Below, in pieces: positions 1 to 9,620 of a stretch of DNA of 64,000 bases; the stretch's first letter is position 1; the number at the start of each line of letters is the position of its first letter. A program made the translations under genes and the position numbers. The notes beneath the pieces are model-generated. The model did no database searches, was not told the DNA's origin, and saw only the letters and a program-made list of their open reading frames with translations. The stretch lies in contig OY987242.1 of NCBI GenBank assembly GCA_963920765.1, positions 2,754,789-2,818,788 of the forward strand, in the 5' to 3' direction. This DNA comes from Ulota crispa. Lineage: Eukaryota; Streptophyta; Bryopsida; Orthotrichales; Orthotrichaceae.

Positions 1-59
1 GTATTTAGAGAAAAATTTCGGAAAAGGATGGATTTGACAGTCCAAATCTCCGGTATCGG

Positions 60-763
60 CACTAATTGTATTTGCTAAGAAGAAAGATGGTTCTATCAGA
101 GTTTGCGTGGATTATCAAAATTTGAATAAAGTCACAATCCGAAATCGCTATCCGTTATCCCTTATTCGGGAGCTTATAAACCGGTTGGTGGAAGCAAAGA
201 TTTTCATTAAGCTGGATTTCAGACAGGCGTATCACCGAATGCGGATGGCATTGGGACATGAGTTCAGAACGGCATTCAAAACACGGTATGGGTTGTTTGA
301 GTATTTAATGATGCTTTTTGGATTAACCAATGCGTCTGCTCAATTTCAATCTTACATACAAGAGATCTTTGAAGATCTATTGGACATTTTTGTAGTAATA
401 TATTTGGACGATATCCTCATTTTTTCAAAAGATCTGAAAGAACATGTACGAGTCGTGCGGGAAGTTCTTCAACGATTGGAGAAACATGGACTTTATGCCA
501 AGGAATCAAAGTGTCAGTTTCATTGTCAATCCGTTGAGTTTTTAGAAATAATGGTGTCTGCTAAAGGGTTGGAAATGTGCCAAGACAAGGTTCAAACCAT
601 TAAGGATTGGCCCACACCAAAAACCGTGAAGGAAGTGCAAGCATTCATTGGCTTTGCTAATTTTTATCGGCGTTTTATATGTGATTATTTTAGAATTGCC
701 GTTCCCCTTATCATGCTGACAAAAAAGGATAAAAAATTTGAATGGACTATAGAAGTGGACTAG
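60..763 (+). pseudogene. Gypsy reverse transcriptase fragment
   Basis: This open stretch matches the Ty3/gypsy reverse transcriptase palm and thumb. The catalytic box reads YLDDILIFS near 400-426, preceded by the LDFRQAYHRM block and followed by the FLEIMVSAKGLE and VQAFIGFANFYRRFI blocks of the connection region. The two catalytic aspartates of YLDD are kept. The frame stays open upstream of 107 (IVFAKKKDGSIRV) and closes at a stop at 761-763, before RNase H. The N-terminal part is missing or degraded. It is a fragment of the retrotransposon and not a host gene. Confidence 0.88.
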
Positions 764-789
764 ACTTTCATGGAACTTTGATCAAGATT

Positions 790-1093
790 TTTCCAAGCAA
801 CGGTATTGCTCCACCCTAATTTTGAACGACCCTTCATTGTAAAGGCGAACGCATCCGATGTGGCAACAAGAGCTATTCTTTTGCAGCACGGGGATGATGG
901 GCATCTCTACCCTTGTGCGTTTCGTAATTCAAAAATGTCTCCAGCAGAACAAAACCATGATATCTATGATAAAGAGCTCTTAAGTATAATTTTGACGTTT
1001 CAAGACTGGCGGGTATATTTGAAAGGATCATCGCATCAAACCCGGATATTTTTGGACCACAAAAATTTGGAGTATTTTTTTACTACAAAATAG
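790..1093 (+). pseudogene. Gypsy RNase H fragment
   Basis: This segment resembles the RNase H domain that follows gypsy reverse transcriptase. Visible blocks are FIVKANASDVA, where the first catalytic Asp of the usual 'TDAS' motif is replaced by Asn (KANAS), then AEQNHDIYDKELLSII with the conserved Glu, and an FLDHKNLEYF block. It ends at a stop at 1091-1093 in place of continuing to the linker and integrase. Loss of the first acidic residue and the premature stop both indicate that the domain is inactive. Confidence 0.82.
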
Positions 1094-1399
1094 TTAAACC
1101 GACGCCAAGCTCGATGATCTAAATTCCTATCTGCTTTTAACTTTGAAATTCACCACCGGGCGGGATCGTTAAATGGAAGGGCAGACACTCTTTCTAGACG
1201 AGTGGATGTCACCGAGGGACAAAATAAAGAGAATTGACCTTTACTGCGATTGGCTGCGCTTGAGTCTCATGAACCGGTATGGGCGGATGTACAGATTATA
1301 GAACGACTTAAGACAGCGTTGCAAGAGGATGCCACACTACAACCATTATTGTCATTTTTCAAAGACAATTCCAAGCAACCTCCCCAAAATATACGCCGA

Positions 1400-2193
1400 T
1401 GACTTCAAAGATACACGTTGGATGATGGAATCCTTCGCTTTAAGGATTTGATATATGTACCAGATAATGAGGAATTCAAGTGGCAAATTTTGCGATTTCG
1501 GTATGATGCACCAGCCGCGGGACACCAAGGGAGAGCTAAAACTTTGGATTTGATTAGCCGATTTTTTTATTGGCCCACATTACGCCGCTATGTTTACCGG
1601 TACGTTGAAGGATGTGACTTGTATCAACGGTTGAAATCAACTCACTATTCTAGATATGGACTAATGCAACCCATTCCGACCGGTCATGCACCGTAGAAAT
1701 GAATTTCTACCGATTTCATAATAAAATTATCAAATAGCAATGGACATAACTCTATCATGGTGGTGGTCAATAAAAACACAAAACTAGGCCACTTTATTCC
1801 TACAAAGGAAACGGTTACCTCCAACGAGATTGCTTCATTATATCTACATAATATTTGAAGCTTCATGGCATACTGAAGGATGTAATTTCGGATCGTGAAC
1901 TAATTTTTGTCTTTAAGTTCATGAGAAGACTTTGCAAACTCCTTAGGATTCGACCATTTCCAATCATGGCTTTTCATCCTCAGGCGGACGGACAAACCAA
2001 AAGGGTAAATCAAGTGTTTGAGCAATTTCTTTGAACTTTTACTACAACCCGACAAGATGATTGGGCCGATCTCCTCCCAATAGCGGAATTTGCGTATAAC
2101 AACGCAAGTTATTCTGCAATAGGGTTCTTTCCTTTCTATGTCACTTATGGTTATCATCCGGCATTTTTTATTTCTACACCAACTACATTCACA
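1400..2193 (+). pseudogene. Gypsy integrase remnant, frame-broken
   Basis: The first part (1418-1696) carries the N-terminal zinc-binding region of a gypsy integrase: GHQGRAKTLDLISRFFYWP with the histidines in place, followed by GCDLYQ, where the second cysteine of the expected CxxC is gone. Downstream to about 2193, pieces of the catalytic core can be followed only by changing frame several times (for example a FHPQADGQT-like block near 1972-1995). The core is therefore not translatable as one protein. Confidence 0.78.
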
Positions 2194-2811
2194 GTGCCTG
2201 CAACGGAAGACCGAATGCAACACTTACAACAAGTCCACAAAGAACTTAAGGTCCTGATAAAAATTGCAGGGGAGGACGCCAAACGCAACTATGATCGCGA
2301 AGTACAATTACAATCAACATTTCAAATAAGCAACAAGGTTCTTCTTCGGCACGATAATATAACAACAACGGAGCCGTCTCGGAAACTAGCCCCAAAGTTT
2401 TTGAGACCATTTACAGTAATTGCTAAACTCTCCAATGTTGTTTATTGCTTACAATTACCAAAAACATTGCAAATTCATGATGTATTCTATGTCTCCTTGC
2501 TTGAAAGATATCGTCATGATTCCATTCCGGGACGACGCCAATTACCACCCCCACCGATTACCACTCCTGATGGAGATGTTGAATGGGAAGTCCACAAAGT
2601 TCTTAATTCACGGATTTTTGGTCGGGGAAGAAGATTGCAATATCTAGTCTCTTGGAAGGGCTACGGACCAGAAGATAATTCTTGGGAGTTGGCGGCAAAT
2701 TTAGAGAATGCACCACTAGCGGTGGCAAAGTTTCATAAGAAGCACATTGGGGCACCGGCACCGAACCGTAAGAAAACTCTACTTAAGAAAGGAGCTAATG
2801 TTACGAACTAG
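2194..2811 (+). pseudogene. Gypsy integrase C-terminus with chromodomain
   Basis: A 205-residue open frame covers the integrase C-terminal region (GPF/Y-like block KFLRPFTVIAKLSNVVYCLQLP, then IHDVFYVSLLERY) and a chromodomain at residues 129-185 (2578-2748). The aromatic cage framework is recognisable: WEVHKVL, LQYLVSWKGY, DNSWELAANL. In plant chromoviruses this domain is thought to bias insertion toward heterochromatin. The frame ends in GANVTN and a stop, just inside the presumed 3' LTR. It is the best-preserved part of the element but lacks an intact upstream partner. Confidence 0.85.
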
Positions 2812-3022
2812 TTTGTAATGACGATTACGTTGATTAAAAGTTGATTATCCTTCCTCTTTCCTTCTTAAACCAAGTGAGGAGGTTTGTTCCTCACTTGACA
2901 TTTTGGTTAATACAATGGAATACTTTCAATATCACCTTTGCGTCTCTTAGCGTTTGTTTCTACATTAGGTTATAATCTCAAAATCGGAAAGGAATGTTGA
3001 CTCTTGATCTTATATTGTAACA

Positions 3023-3616
3023 CCTTTATTGATATCCAGTTTGGGTATCATTATGGAAATAATATATTTACACAAGTATATAAGAAAATATGTACACGAA
3101 TTCAAAATAGAGTTTGAACAGTGATCCTAAAACTTCCAAACAACATGTTTATGTTGGATTCACAATTCCAAACTTTTGTTGCTTACAATAAAAGGCAATT
3201 GTGAATATGATTAATATTTTAGGAAGTCCCTTAGCAAAGAAATTCATGATATTGCAATCAATTCTAGGATTATTGAATCGTATATTTTAGTGTGTATTTT
3301 TAGAAGTAAAAAGTAGGCAATTTCTTTATGTAAACAATTTTTAGCTCAAAATTATTCTATAAAGATGAGCTTGTAACTAACAATTTTTTTTTTTTTTTTT
3401 TTCCTTCTTCTTCTCAGAAGTCATTAAATAGATCATCACATTTGAGATCCGTTTCAACAAATTTCACTCAAAAATTAGTCAATACTTTGTTGTGAATGCT
3501 CATATGAATGACAATAGAAAGAAATTTGAATTTGGAGTGCTATGTTTTATACTGAGATTTAGTGATAACATTGGTAGATATAATAACGTAATTTCAATTC
3601 AAACCTCCAATTCAAA
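3023..3616. other. Intergenic, no gene seen
   Basis: AT-rich sequence downstream of the retrotransposon. It holds a run of about 21 T residues (3382-3402) and no supported gene. Confidence 0.6.
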
Positions 3617-4037
3617 AAGGGAATTGATATGGGCACACCTAAGGTTTGATATATGCACATCTTTTGGAGTAAATTTTAGATTCTTACTATCAAAAAGTTG
3701 AATTTGGAAATTTTAAATTCAAATTTGGACTCATAGACTTTGATTTAGTCTAGAACCATGAAGGAGGCTACAATTGAACAACACCCAATGAAAAAGCTTA
3801 GCTAGGGGGCAAATTATTATTTTTAATTTTATTTGTAAAAAAAATTAAACTTTTTCATTTGGTGTTGTTCAATTGTAACTTCCTTCATATTTTTAGCTGA
3901 AATCAATGTCTCTAAGTCCAAATCTAAAATCTAAATTCTAAAATTCAACATTTTGATTGTCAAAATCTAAAATTTACTCCAGGAGGTTGTGCATTGTGTA
4001 TATATCAAACCCAAGGTGTGTCCATATCAATTTCCTT
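3617..4037. repeat. Palindromic MITE, family M, copy 1
   Basis: The 421-bp unit folds back on itself. The left half (from AAGGGAATTGATATGGGCAC) and the right half (ending CCATATCAATTTCC) are inverted copies. The centre is a stem, ACAATTGAACAACACC with its complement, around an AAGCTTAGCTAGGG loop. It has no coding capacity. Further copies lie at 4044-4891, 56341-56760 and 59862-60281. Confidence 0.8.
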
Positions 4038-4043
4038 TAAAAC

Positions 4044-4891
4044 AAGGAGTTGGTATGTGCACATCCCCATGGGGGTAAATTTTAGATTTCTACCATCAAA
4101 AAGCTGAATTTGAGAATTTTGAATTTAGATTTGCACTAAGAGACCATGATTTTGTCTAAAACCATAAAAAAGGGTTGCAATTGAACAATGCCAAATGAAA
4201 AAGCTTAGCTAGGGGGAAAAGTGTTACTTTTACTTTTGTTTGTAAAAAAAGATTAACTTTTTCATTTGGTGCTGTTCAATTGCAACCCTTTTTATGGTTC
4301 TATAGTGCATGCCACCATAAACCAACAAAGATGTAACAATCATATTAACTATTTATAGCAACCCTCAAAAAATTATATCTCTTTGTAACTACAAGCAATG
4401 AGATGTTAGGAAAAAAGTTACAAAGAGAAATTGGAATTATCTTTTGTCAAAAAAAAGTTATCATCATTCAAAAATGAGAACTATTGGACATTTTACACTA
4501 AGAGAGCAAAGAATTGGCCACCTTGACATTTGATGCCTTGAAATTAAGAATTAATTTAAATGCAATTGGCTAAATGACAAATTACATTTATTGAGAAGTT
4601 GACAAGGCCACTGTGGCAGATCTTGGAATCAACCAATGAGACTAATGTGTCTCTGAACTTTTAGGGCAAGTTGGGATATAAAGGAGAAAAAAAAGTGCTA
4701 CCCAGGAATTTGACCAATTCCTAAGGTTGGCTGATTCATGGTGGCACGCACCGTAGACTAAATCATGGTTTGTAAGTACAAATCTAAATTCAAAATTCTC
4801 AAATTCAACTTTTTGATGGTATAAATCTAAAATTTACCCTCCACGGGGTGTGCAAATATCAACTCCCCGGTGTGGACATATCAATTCCCTT
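4044..4891. repeat. Palindromic MITE, family M, copy 2 (interrupted)
   Basis: Same inverted structure as the copy at 3617-4037, which it nearly abuts. Its right arm is split by another element at 4303-4753. Joining 4044-4302 to 4756-4891 gives the expected length of about 400 bp. The copy ends with CATATCAATTCCC. Confidence 0.78.
4303..4753. mobile_element. Nested 451-bp MITE with TA target duplication
   Basis: The insertion lies inside the right arm of the palindromic MITE. Its ends are inverted repeats (GTGCATGCCACCAT at the left, ATGGTGGCACGCAC at the right). The interrupted host sequence GGTTCTAGACTAAATC can be read across the junction in the sister copy (3740-3770, complement), which shows that TA is present on both sides (4301-4302 and 4754-4755). 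TA duplication suggests a Tc1/mariner-like (Stowaway-type) non-autonomous element. A degenerate relative appears near 28740-28985. Confidence 0.7.
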
Positions 4892-7885
4892 AAAAAAATT
4901 TCATTCATATATCCAATCCAAAATGTTCCTGTGTGTTACACTTCATAATAGATCTTTGTAAATCTTCAGAAGGGGGAGATCGTGCAACCTTTAGGGTTTA
5001 CGGAGTTGCGAATTGAATACTTGTCAAGGCATGCACATGACGGAGCGTCGGAGCTGGTTACTTTGAGCACCAGTTATGGCAGCTATGACCGCCATGGCCA
5101 AGCTCCTTCTCCGACGTTCTTTCGTTCTTTCTAATCTAGATACGTGATAAGCTTACATCAATATTGTACCTGTGAACATAATCCTCACTTTCATTTTTAC
5201 TTCTCACTCATGAATTTAGTTGCTTATTTGAATTCTTCTGATTACGAGTGGAGACTCTCGATGCTCCCATTTGGCGAGTGTCACGCGAGATCATGGCGGG
5301 CAGGTTTGTCCACGGCTCAATGTGTTGTAATAGAAATTTCGGTGAACGCTTCCGTTTTGATATACATTCCTCTACTTGGAGGATTCGAAATTTGAACTCT
5401 TGTCCCTGCTCTCACCTTGATTAGCAATCTGTTGGAGATAGCAAATGAGTTTTGGCGATTATGACGTTACAATTTGAAACCTCTTAATCTGTCCTTCACA
5501 GATACGGAGTTCTGTCATGAAAAATTGTCTGCAATGTATTTACGTGAGGTGTTCAAGTCAATTTGATTGTGTAGATTGTGCCTGTTCATTGCTCTGTTTC
5601 ATCGTGTACGGTGATACAAGTGTTTTATGTTCTCTGATTTTTTAGGTCTTAACTTACTATGTCATTGTCGTACGTAGGGTATAGTATTGCTCCACACTTT
5701 ACGTCATATGTCTACACGTTTTAAAGTTCTTGGCGATGGTATGAGGCACCCTGATACTCTTGTTTTAATAAAAATTGGTGCGTGTCTTTCTTTGTTTCTC
5801 ATGCCACCTTTTTTTATGCAGCCAAAACTGATATGATCTTCCTACCGTATCACACACATCCTGAAATTTCTTTTGCAATTTGTGTGTCTGAGTTTTAACA
5901 AATGCTTGCGTGCAACTCTCAACCGAGGAAGACATCAAGGTGTTGAGGGCGTTTCCCACCCATTCACGCAACAGTGATCCTCAATTCTGACAATGGCGTT
6001 AATGTACACAAGTTACAAATTTGTGGAATCTTTTGGAGAAGAAGAGTATTTAACGGACAACGCCCGTTTTGTATTGGTTAGAAATCAAGCATTTTCCATT
6101 TTAAGGTTTTCAACATTTTACAAATAATCGTCAACATTCATGTGACTACTGTTTTGGAATCCGTCACAGAAAATGCTCTTGGGAATACCCCCTCGACAAG
6201 AAGGAAACACAACCGGACTCTTACGTGTCCTTCAGAACTGCAAGACAAAAAGATCCTGCTTTTTTTTTACGTACAATGACTCCGTTCAAACGTTTGAATC
6301 TGACATGCACGTTAGGTACTGAATCTCGGTTTGAGCTCTACATCATTTAGTGCTGAATTTTCAGAGTTAGCGACTCTCCTCAAATTTGTTTTATGGGTTG
6401 ATACAAATCAGTTCAATAGAATACAACAGAAGAATCACTTAATTAGTTATAGACGACACCTTTGCGCATTCATCAATACAAGTCAGAAAAGTTGTATTTT
6501 CCTTACTACAAAATTGTGAGATGCTCATGATCTATGATTGCTTGGGATATTAATCACATGCTAGTTCTGATTCTTTTCTGATTCTGACAGATTAACTGAA
6601 ACAAAGTTTTTTTGTGGAAAGGAAAATCAGCTCAGAACCTCAAACATCGTGCAAATCCACCAAATTCCAAGGGACAAGAAGACAACCCTGCCCTGCCACA
6701 AGTGACTTGATAGGAGGTACAGTAATAATGAAGCTTCTGCATAACACATTTCACGTCGATTTTGGATGCATTACCACTACTTCCGCTGGTGTAGAAATGC
6801 TACTTTTGCTTCGAAGCCACCTCATGCTACCGGTATCTTGACACAAGGAAATAACGTCAAAGTAAAGGGAACCGCCATTTTAATGAAACTGCCCTAAATT
6901 TCAATAATCTTGCAGATGATGCCACTTGATATTAAATGATTTGTGCATTCTAGAATAAGGTTTTAATGTTCCTGACCGAAAGTGGGCTGATATGAGTGAT
7001 GAGGAAAAACTCGAGGGATGAGAAGTTGAAAGGCGTCAGAACAGAAGTTCACTTGGAAGGAAGAGACAAAGAAATGTGGCCATGTGTGGACTCTTCGAGA
7101 CGACGAGGATCATCGCGCCAACTGAGCATGTCAGGCTCTGCCATCTTCTGCATTGATACTGACCTGGCAGACTGCTCCGTCAATCACGCACTATGAACAC
7201 AGTGACATGCACCCACCGGCCAAAATCTGCAGTTTCGATGGAACGTTAAGCAGCTGATTCAGAGTGAAACCCTCGTTACATTGCTCATTTCTCAGCTGCT
7301 TGTATTTATACTCTACTCTACGAAGGTACGTATTCATTAATAGCGCTACAGCTTGAGCTCTCTTATAAGCTCAACCCTTACACGATAGAGCTACTATAAT
7401 ACATATTACGTATGCTGCTGTATAACTGGCATTTGCAGCCAACAAAAGGTTTTAATTTGGGATCTCGACTACCTCACTAGAACAACATTGATCTATATTT
7501 TAACTTCTTTGCTGGTCTTAAATGTAATAAAGGTGTGGATGCACTCCAAATACAAGAAAAATATCCTGTATTGTACTAATAGCAAGGGGTTGCTTGGTCC
7601 TTTAGGGATTAGCCCCTGAATGTTGCAAAAGCCCTTTGCGGCCATATGTATAACCATATGTACAAACGTATTTGAGCTGCATTGAGGGTTTTCCAAAAAA
7701 AATTTATGCACCCACCATCATACAACCCTTCAATATGTATGGTAGTAACACTTAATTTCTAGCTGATTCATATTTCTGAATATAGTTTGCTATCGTATTT
7801 GGTACCGTAGCTCCAGAGTCCAAGGGCCCTGGGTTAATGCCAGTCGAGCTTGTCGCAGCTGTGCTCTACTGGTCATGAGCTGAGT
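4892..7885. other. Gene-poor interval, weak coding-like remnants
   Basis: No complete gene is supported here. Base composition is closer to genic sequence than the repeats around it. Short peptide-like segments (EYPLDKKETQPDSYVSF near 6184-6234, DRKWADMSDEEKLEG near 6976-7020) look coding but lie in different frames, and the second runs into a stop. About 190 bp from 7400 to 7590 resembles the flank of the CACTA pair at 54540-54729, so part of this interval is repeated in the window. Confidence 0.45.
5076..5143 (+). other. Possible first exon, organelle-targeting-like
   Basis: An ATG at 5076 opens a short frame, MAAMTAMAKLLLRRSFVLSN, rich in Ala, Leu, Arg and Ser and without acidic residues until its end, as in a mitochondrial presequence. 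It is followed by GT at 5144 (GTGATA), which could be a splice donor; unspliced, it stops at once. I cannot identify the downstream exons. It may be the start of a decayed gene whose weak coding-like pieces lie at 6170-6252, 6620-6710 and 6975-7010. Treat as a hint only. Confidence 0.2.
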
Positions 7886-7886
7886 C

Positions 7887-7894
7887 TATAAATA
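7887..7894 (+). promoter_or_regulatory. Candidate TATA box for EXORDIUM-like gene
   Basis: TATAAATA lies about 390 bp before the start codon at 8286. If used, the transcript would begin near 7920 and have a 5' leader of about 365 bases, possibly with a leader intron. Position and sequence fit a plant TATA box, but AT-rich DNA gives such matches by chance. Confidence 0.4.
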
Positions 7895-8285
7895 TTTAGT
7901 GTCCAACTCACCCCTTCAACAACTGCAAGTACAGTTGAACCGCGTGTAGCCAGTTCATGCCCTGCAGGGTATGAGCAATCTTGGTCACCAGACTCGATCG
8001 CTGCAAGCTGTCTCGGGGCTCTCGCCGCGTCCTCATACCGCTATATCAGTCTGTCAGGTCTCATTAGCACATTGTATGACTACCTGCAGGAGTTTCAGAT
8101 CTGTTTAAGATTGTACTTGTAGGTGATTTCTCCGCTGAGCCTGAGACGATTCCCGCTTCGAGTTCAAGTTTTGTTGATTGCGTTTTCGTTTGCCTGCTCT
8201 AGTTGCACTTTGTTTTCGTTGAGTTCCTGCTAGGGTTTTGCTGCGCTGTTGGGGAAGAGCGCAGTAACATAGTCATTGGTGTTTT

Positions 8286-9620
8286 ATGGCAGCAGTGTTG
8301 GAGAAGAGCGCCAGCATGCGATCAGATCGGGACTCTCCCATGGCGACTTTTCAGAGGTCCGCTTCCAGCACGAAGGAGTCCACCTCTGTGAACGTGCCAG
8401 TGCTGCAACGGAACACCTCCTTCCTCAAAGGAGGGAGCGCTACCCCGCCACCGGAGAAGCTAAGAAACCTTCCTCTGACGGTCAAGGACAAGGTTGGCGA
8501 TGCGATTCGCAATCGCAACATAGCCATTGGTGTTTTATCAACTCTGCTGTTCTTAGCTATAGTGGTCCTTCCATGGGAGAGGAATGTAGGACCTGCCTAC
8601 ATCGCGGCTGCGAATAAAAACTCTGTTAATGTTGAAGGCAATGCGGATCCATTTCAAGGCAAATGGTCGAACGCTGCGAGAGCTCGTCCATACCATCAGT
8701 TCATCAAGAAATCATTTCTGGGGGGTTCCAAGTTCCTCGTTAGCGGTCCCTCGATCTCAGTTCCTTACCACAACGGGCCCATACTGGCTGGGAAGGGGGG
8801 TGTTTTGAAGGTGCATGTGATCTACTATGGCGTGTTCAGCGCTCCGCAAAAGGCAACTGTCAACGACTTCCTTCAGTCATTCTCCGCTCCGAAAGCTGCA
8901 GCTGGAACGCCCACAGTCGCTGGCTGGTGGGCCATAACGAAAGGCTACACAGATGCAACTAAGGTACCTGTCGCGCAGACTGTTCTTCGAGGCAGCATGT
9001 ACGAGGATTCCAAGTACAGCCTTGGGAAAGCCCTGCAGCAACTGGATGTGGAGAAGCTGGTGGTGTCCTCCCTCGGCAAAGGCGTTTTGCTTGATCCCAC
9101 TGGAGTGTATGTAGTTTTGACTGCTGCCGATGTCAATGTGCAAGGCTTCTGCAGCTCCCACTGTGGAACTCATTTGTACACGTTTCCCTCCGCCGCAACG
9201 AAGACACACGTGCTTCCCTACGCCTGGATCGGGAACTCCGAGACGCTCTGTGCAGGGTACTGCGCGTGGCCGTATGCCAAGCCCTTGAAGGGAACTGGAC
9301 CTGATGTGGCGCCATTGAAGGCTCCCAGCGGTGATGTCGGAGTGGACGGGATGATTATCAACATGGCCAGTTTGCTTGTGGGAGCTGCGACCAATCCTTA
9401 CGCCACAGCCTACTTTCAGGGCGATGCAACGGATCCTTTGGAAGCTGCAGGAGCATGTGGAGGGATTTATGGGGCCGGTGCGTATCCCGGTTATGCCGGC
9501 CAGCTGCTAAAGAACCCCAAGACTGGAGCTAGCTTCAATGTGTACGGTGTCAATGGCCGCGAGTTTCTTGTGCCGTGGGTGTACAACCCTATCTCTCAAA
9601 AGTGTGCTGGTCAAATATAA
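8286..9620 (+). CDS. EXORDIUM-like (PHI-1 family) protein with N-terminal membrane anchor
   Basis: Intact single-exon frame of 444 residues. Residues 150-440 form a complete phosphate-induced-1/EXORDIUM domain: GPILAGKGGVLKVHVIYYG, AGWWAITKGY, FCSSHCGTH (288-296), YAWIGNSETLCAGYCAWP (312-329), DGMIINMASLLVGAATNP and VNGREFLVPWVYNP near the end. The paired cysteines (289/293, 322/326, 391, 440) fit a secreted, disulphide-bonded fold. Family members act in the apoplast or Golgi route in brassinosteroid- and sugar-linked growth control; no catalytic activity is established. Most family members are about 310-350 residues and start with a cleaved signal peptide. This one has about 77 Ser-, Arg- and Lys-rich residues before one hydrophobic segment (about 79-96), which reads as a type II signal anchor. 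The start at 8286 is the first ATG of the frame. Intron absence is usual for the family. Confidence 0.93.
   Translation: MAAVLEKSASMRSDRDSPMATFQRSASSTKESTSVNVPVLQRNTSFLKGGSATPPPEKLRNLPLTVKDKVGDAIRNRNIAIGVLSTLLFLAIVVLPWERNVGPAYIAAANKNSVNVEGNADPFQGKWSNAARARPYHQFIKKSFLGGSKFLVSGPSISVPYHNGPILAGKGGVLKVHVIYYGVFSAPQKATVNDFLQSFSAPKAAAGTPTVAGWWAITKGYTDATKVPVAQTVLRGSMYEDSKYSLGKALQQLDVEKLVVSSLGKGVLLDPTGVYVVLTAADVNVQGFCSSHCGTHLYTFPSAATKTHVLPYAWIGNSETLCAGYCAWPYAKPLKGTGPDVAPLKAPSGDVGVDGMIINMASLLVGAATNPYATAYFQGDATDPLEAAGACGGIYGAGAYPGYAGQLLKNPKTGASFNVYGVNGREFLVPWVYNPISQKCAGQI

Larger units (their letters stand above)
1..3022 (+). mobile_element. Decayed Ty3/gypsy chromovirus, 3' part
   Basis: The window opens inside the pol region of a Ty3/gypsy LTR retrotransposon. 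In order it holds reverse transcriptase, RNase H, integrase and a C-terminal chromodomain, the order of plant chromoviruses. In-frame stops and frame changes separate the domains, so no polyprotein is intact. A purine-rich stretch (AAGAAAGGAGC, about 2786-2796) lies directly before TGTTACGAAC, which has the look of a polypurine tract and the start of a 3' LTR near 2799. The LTR end is uncertain; I place it near 3022 only because a TGTAACA motif lies there. The 5' part (gag, protease, 5' LTR) is outside the window. This is an old, non-autonomous copy. Confidence 0.9.
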
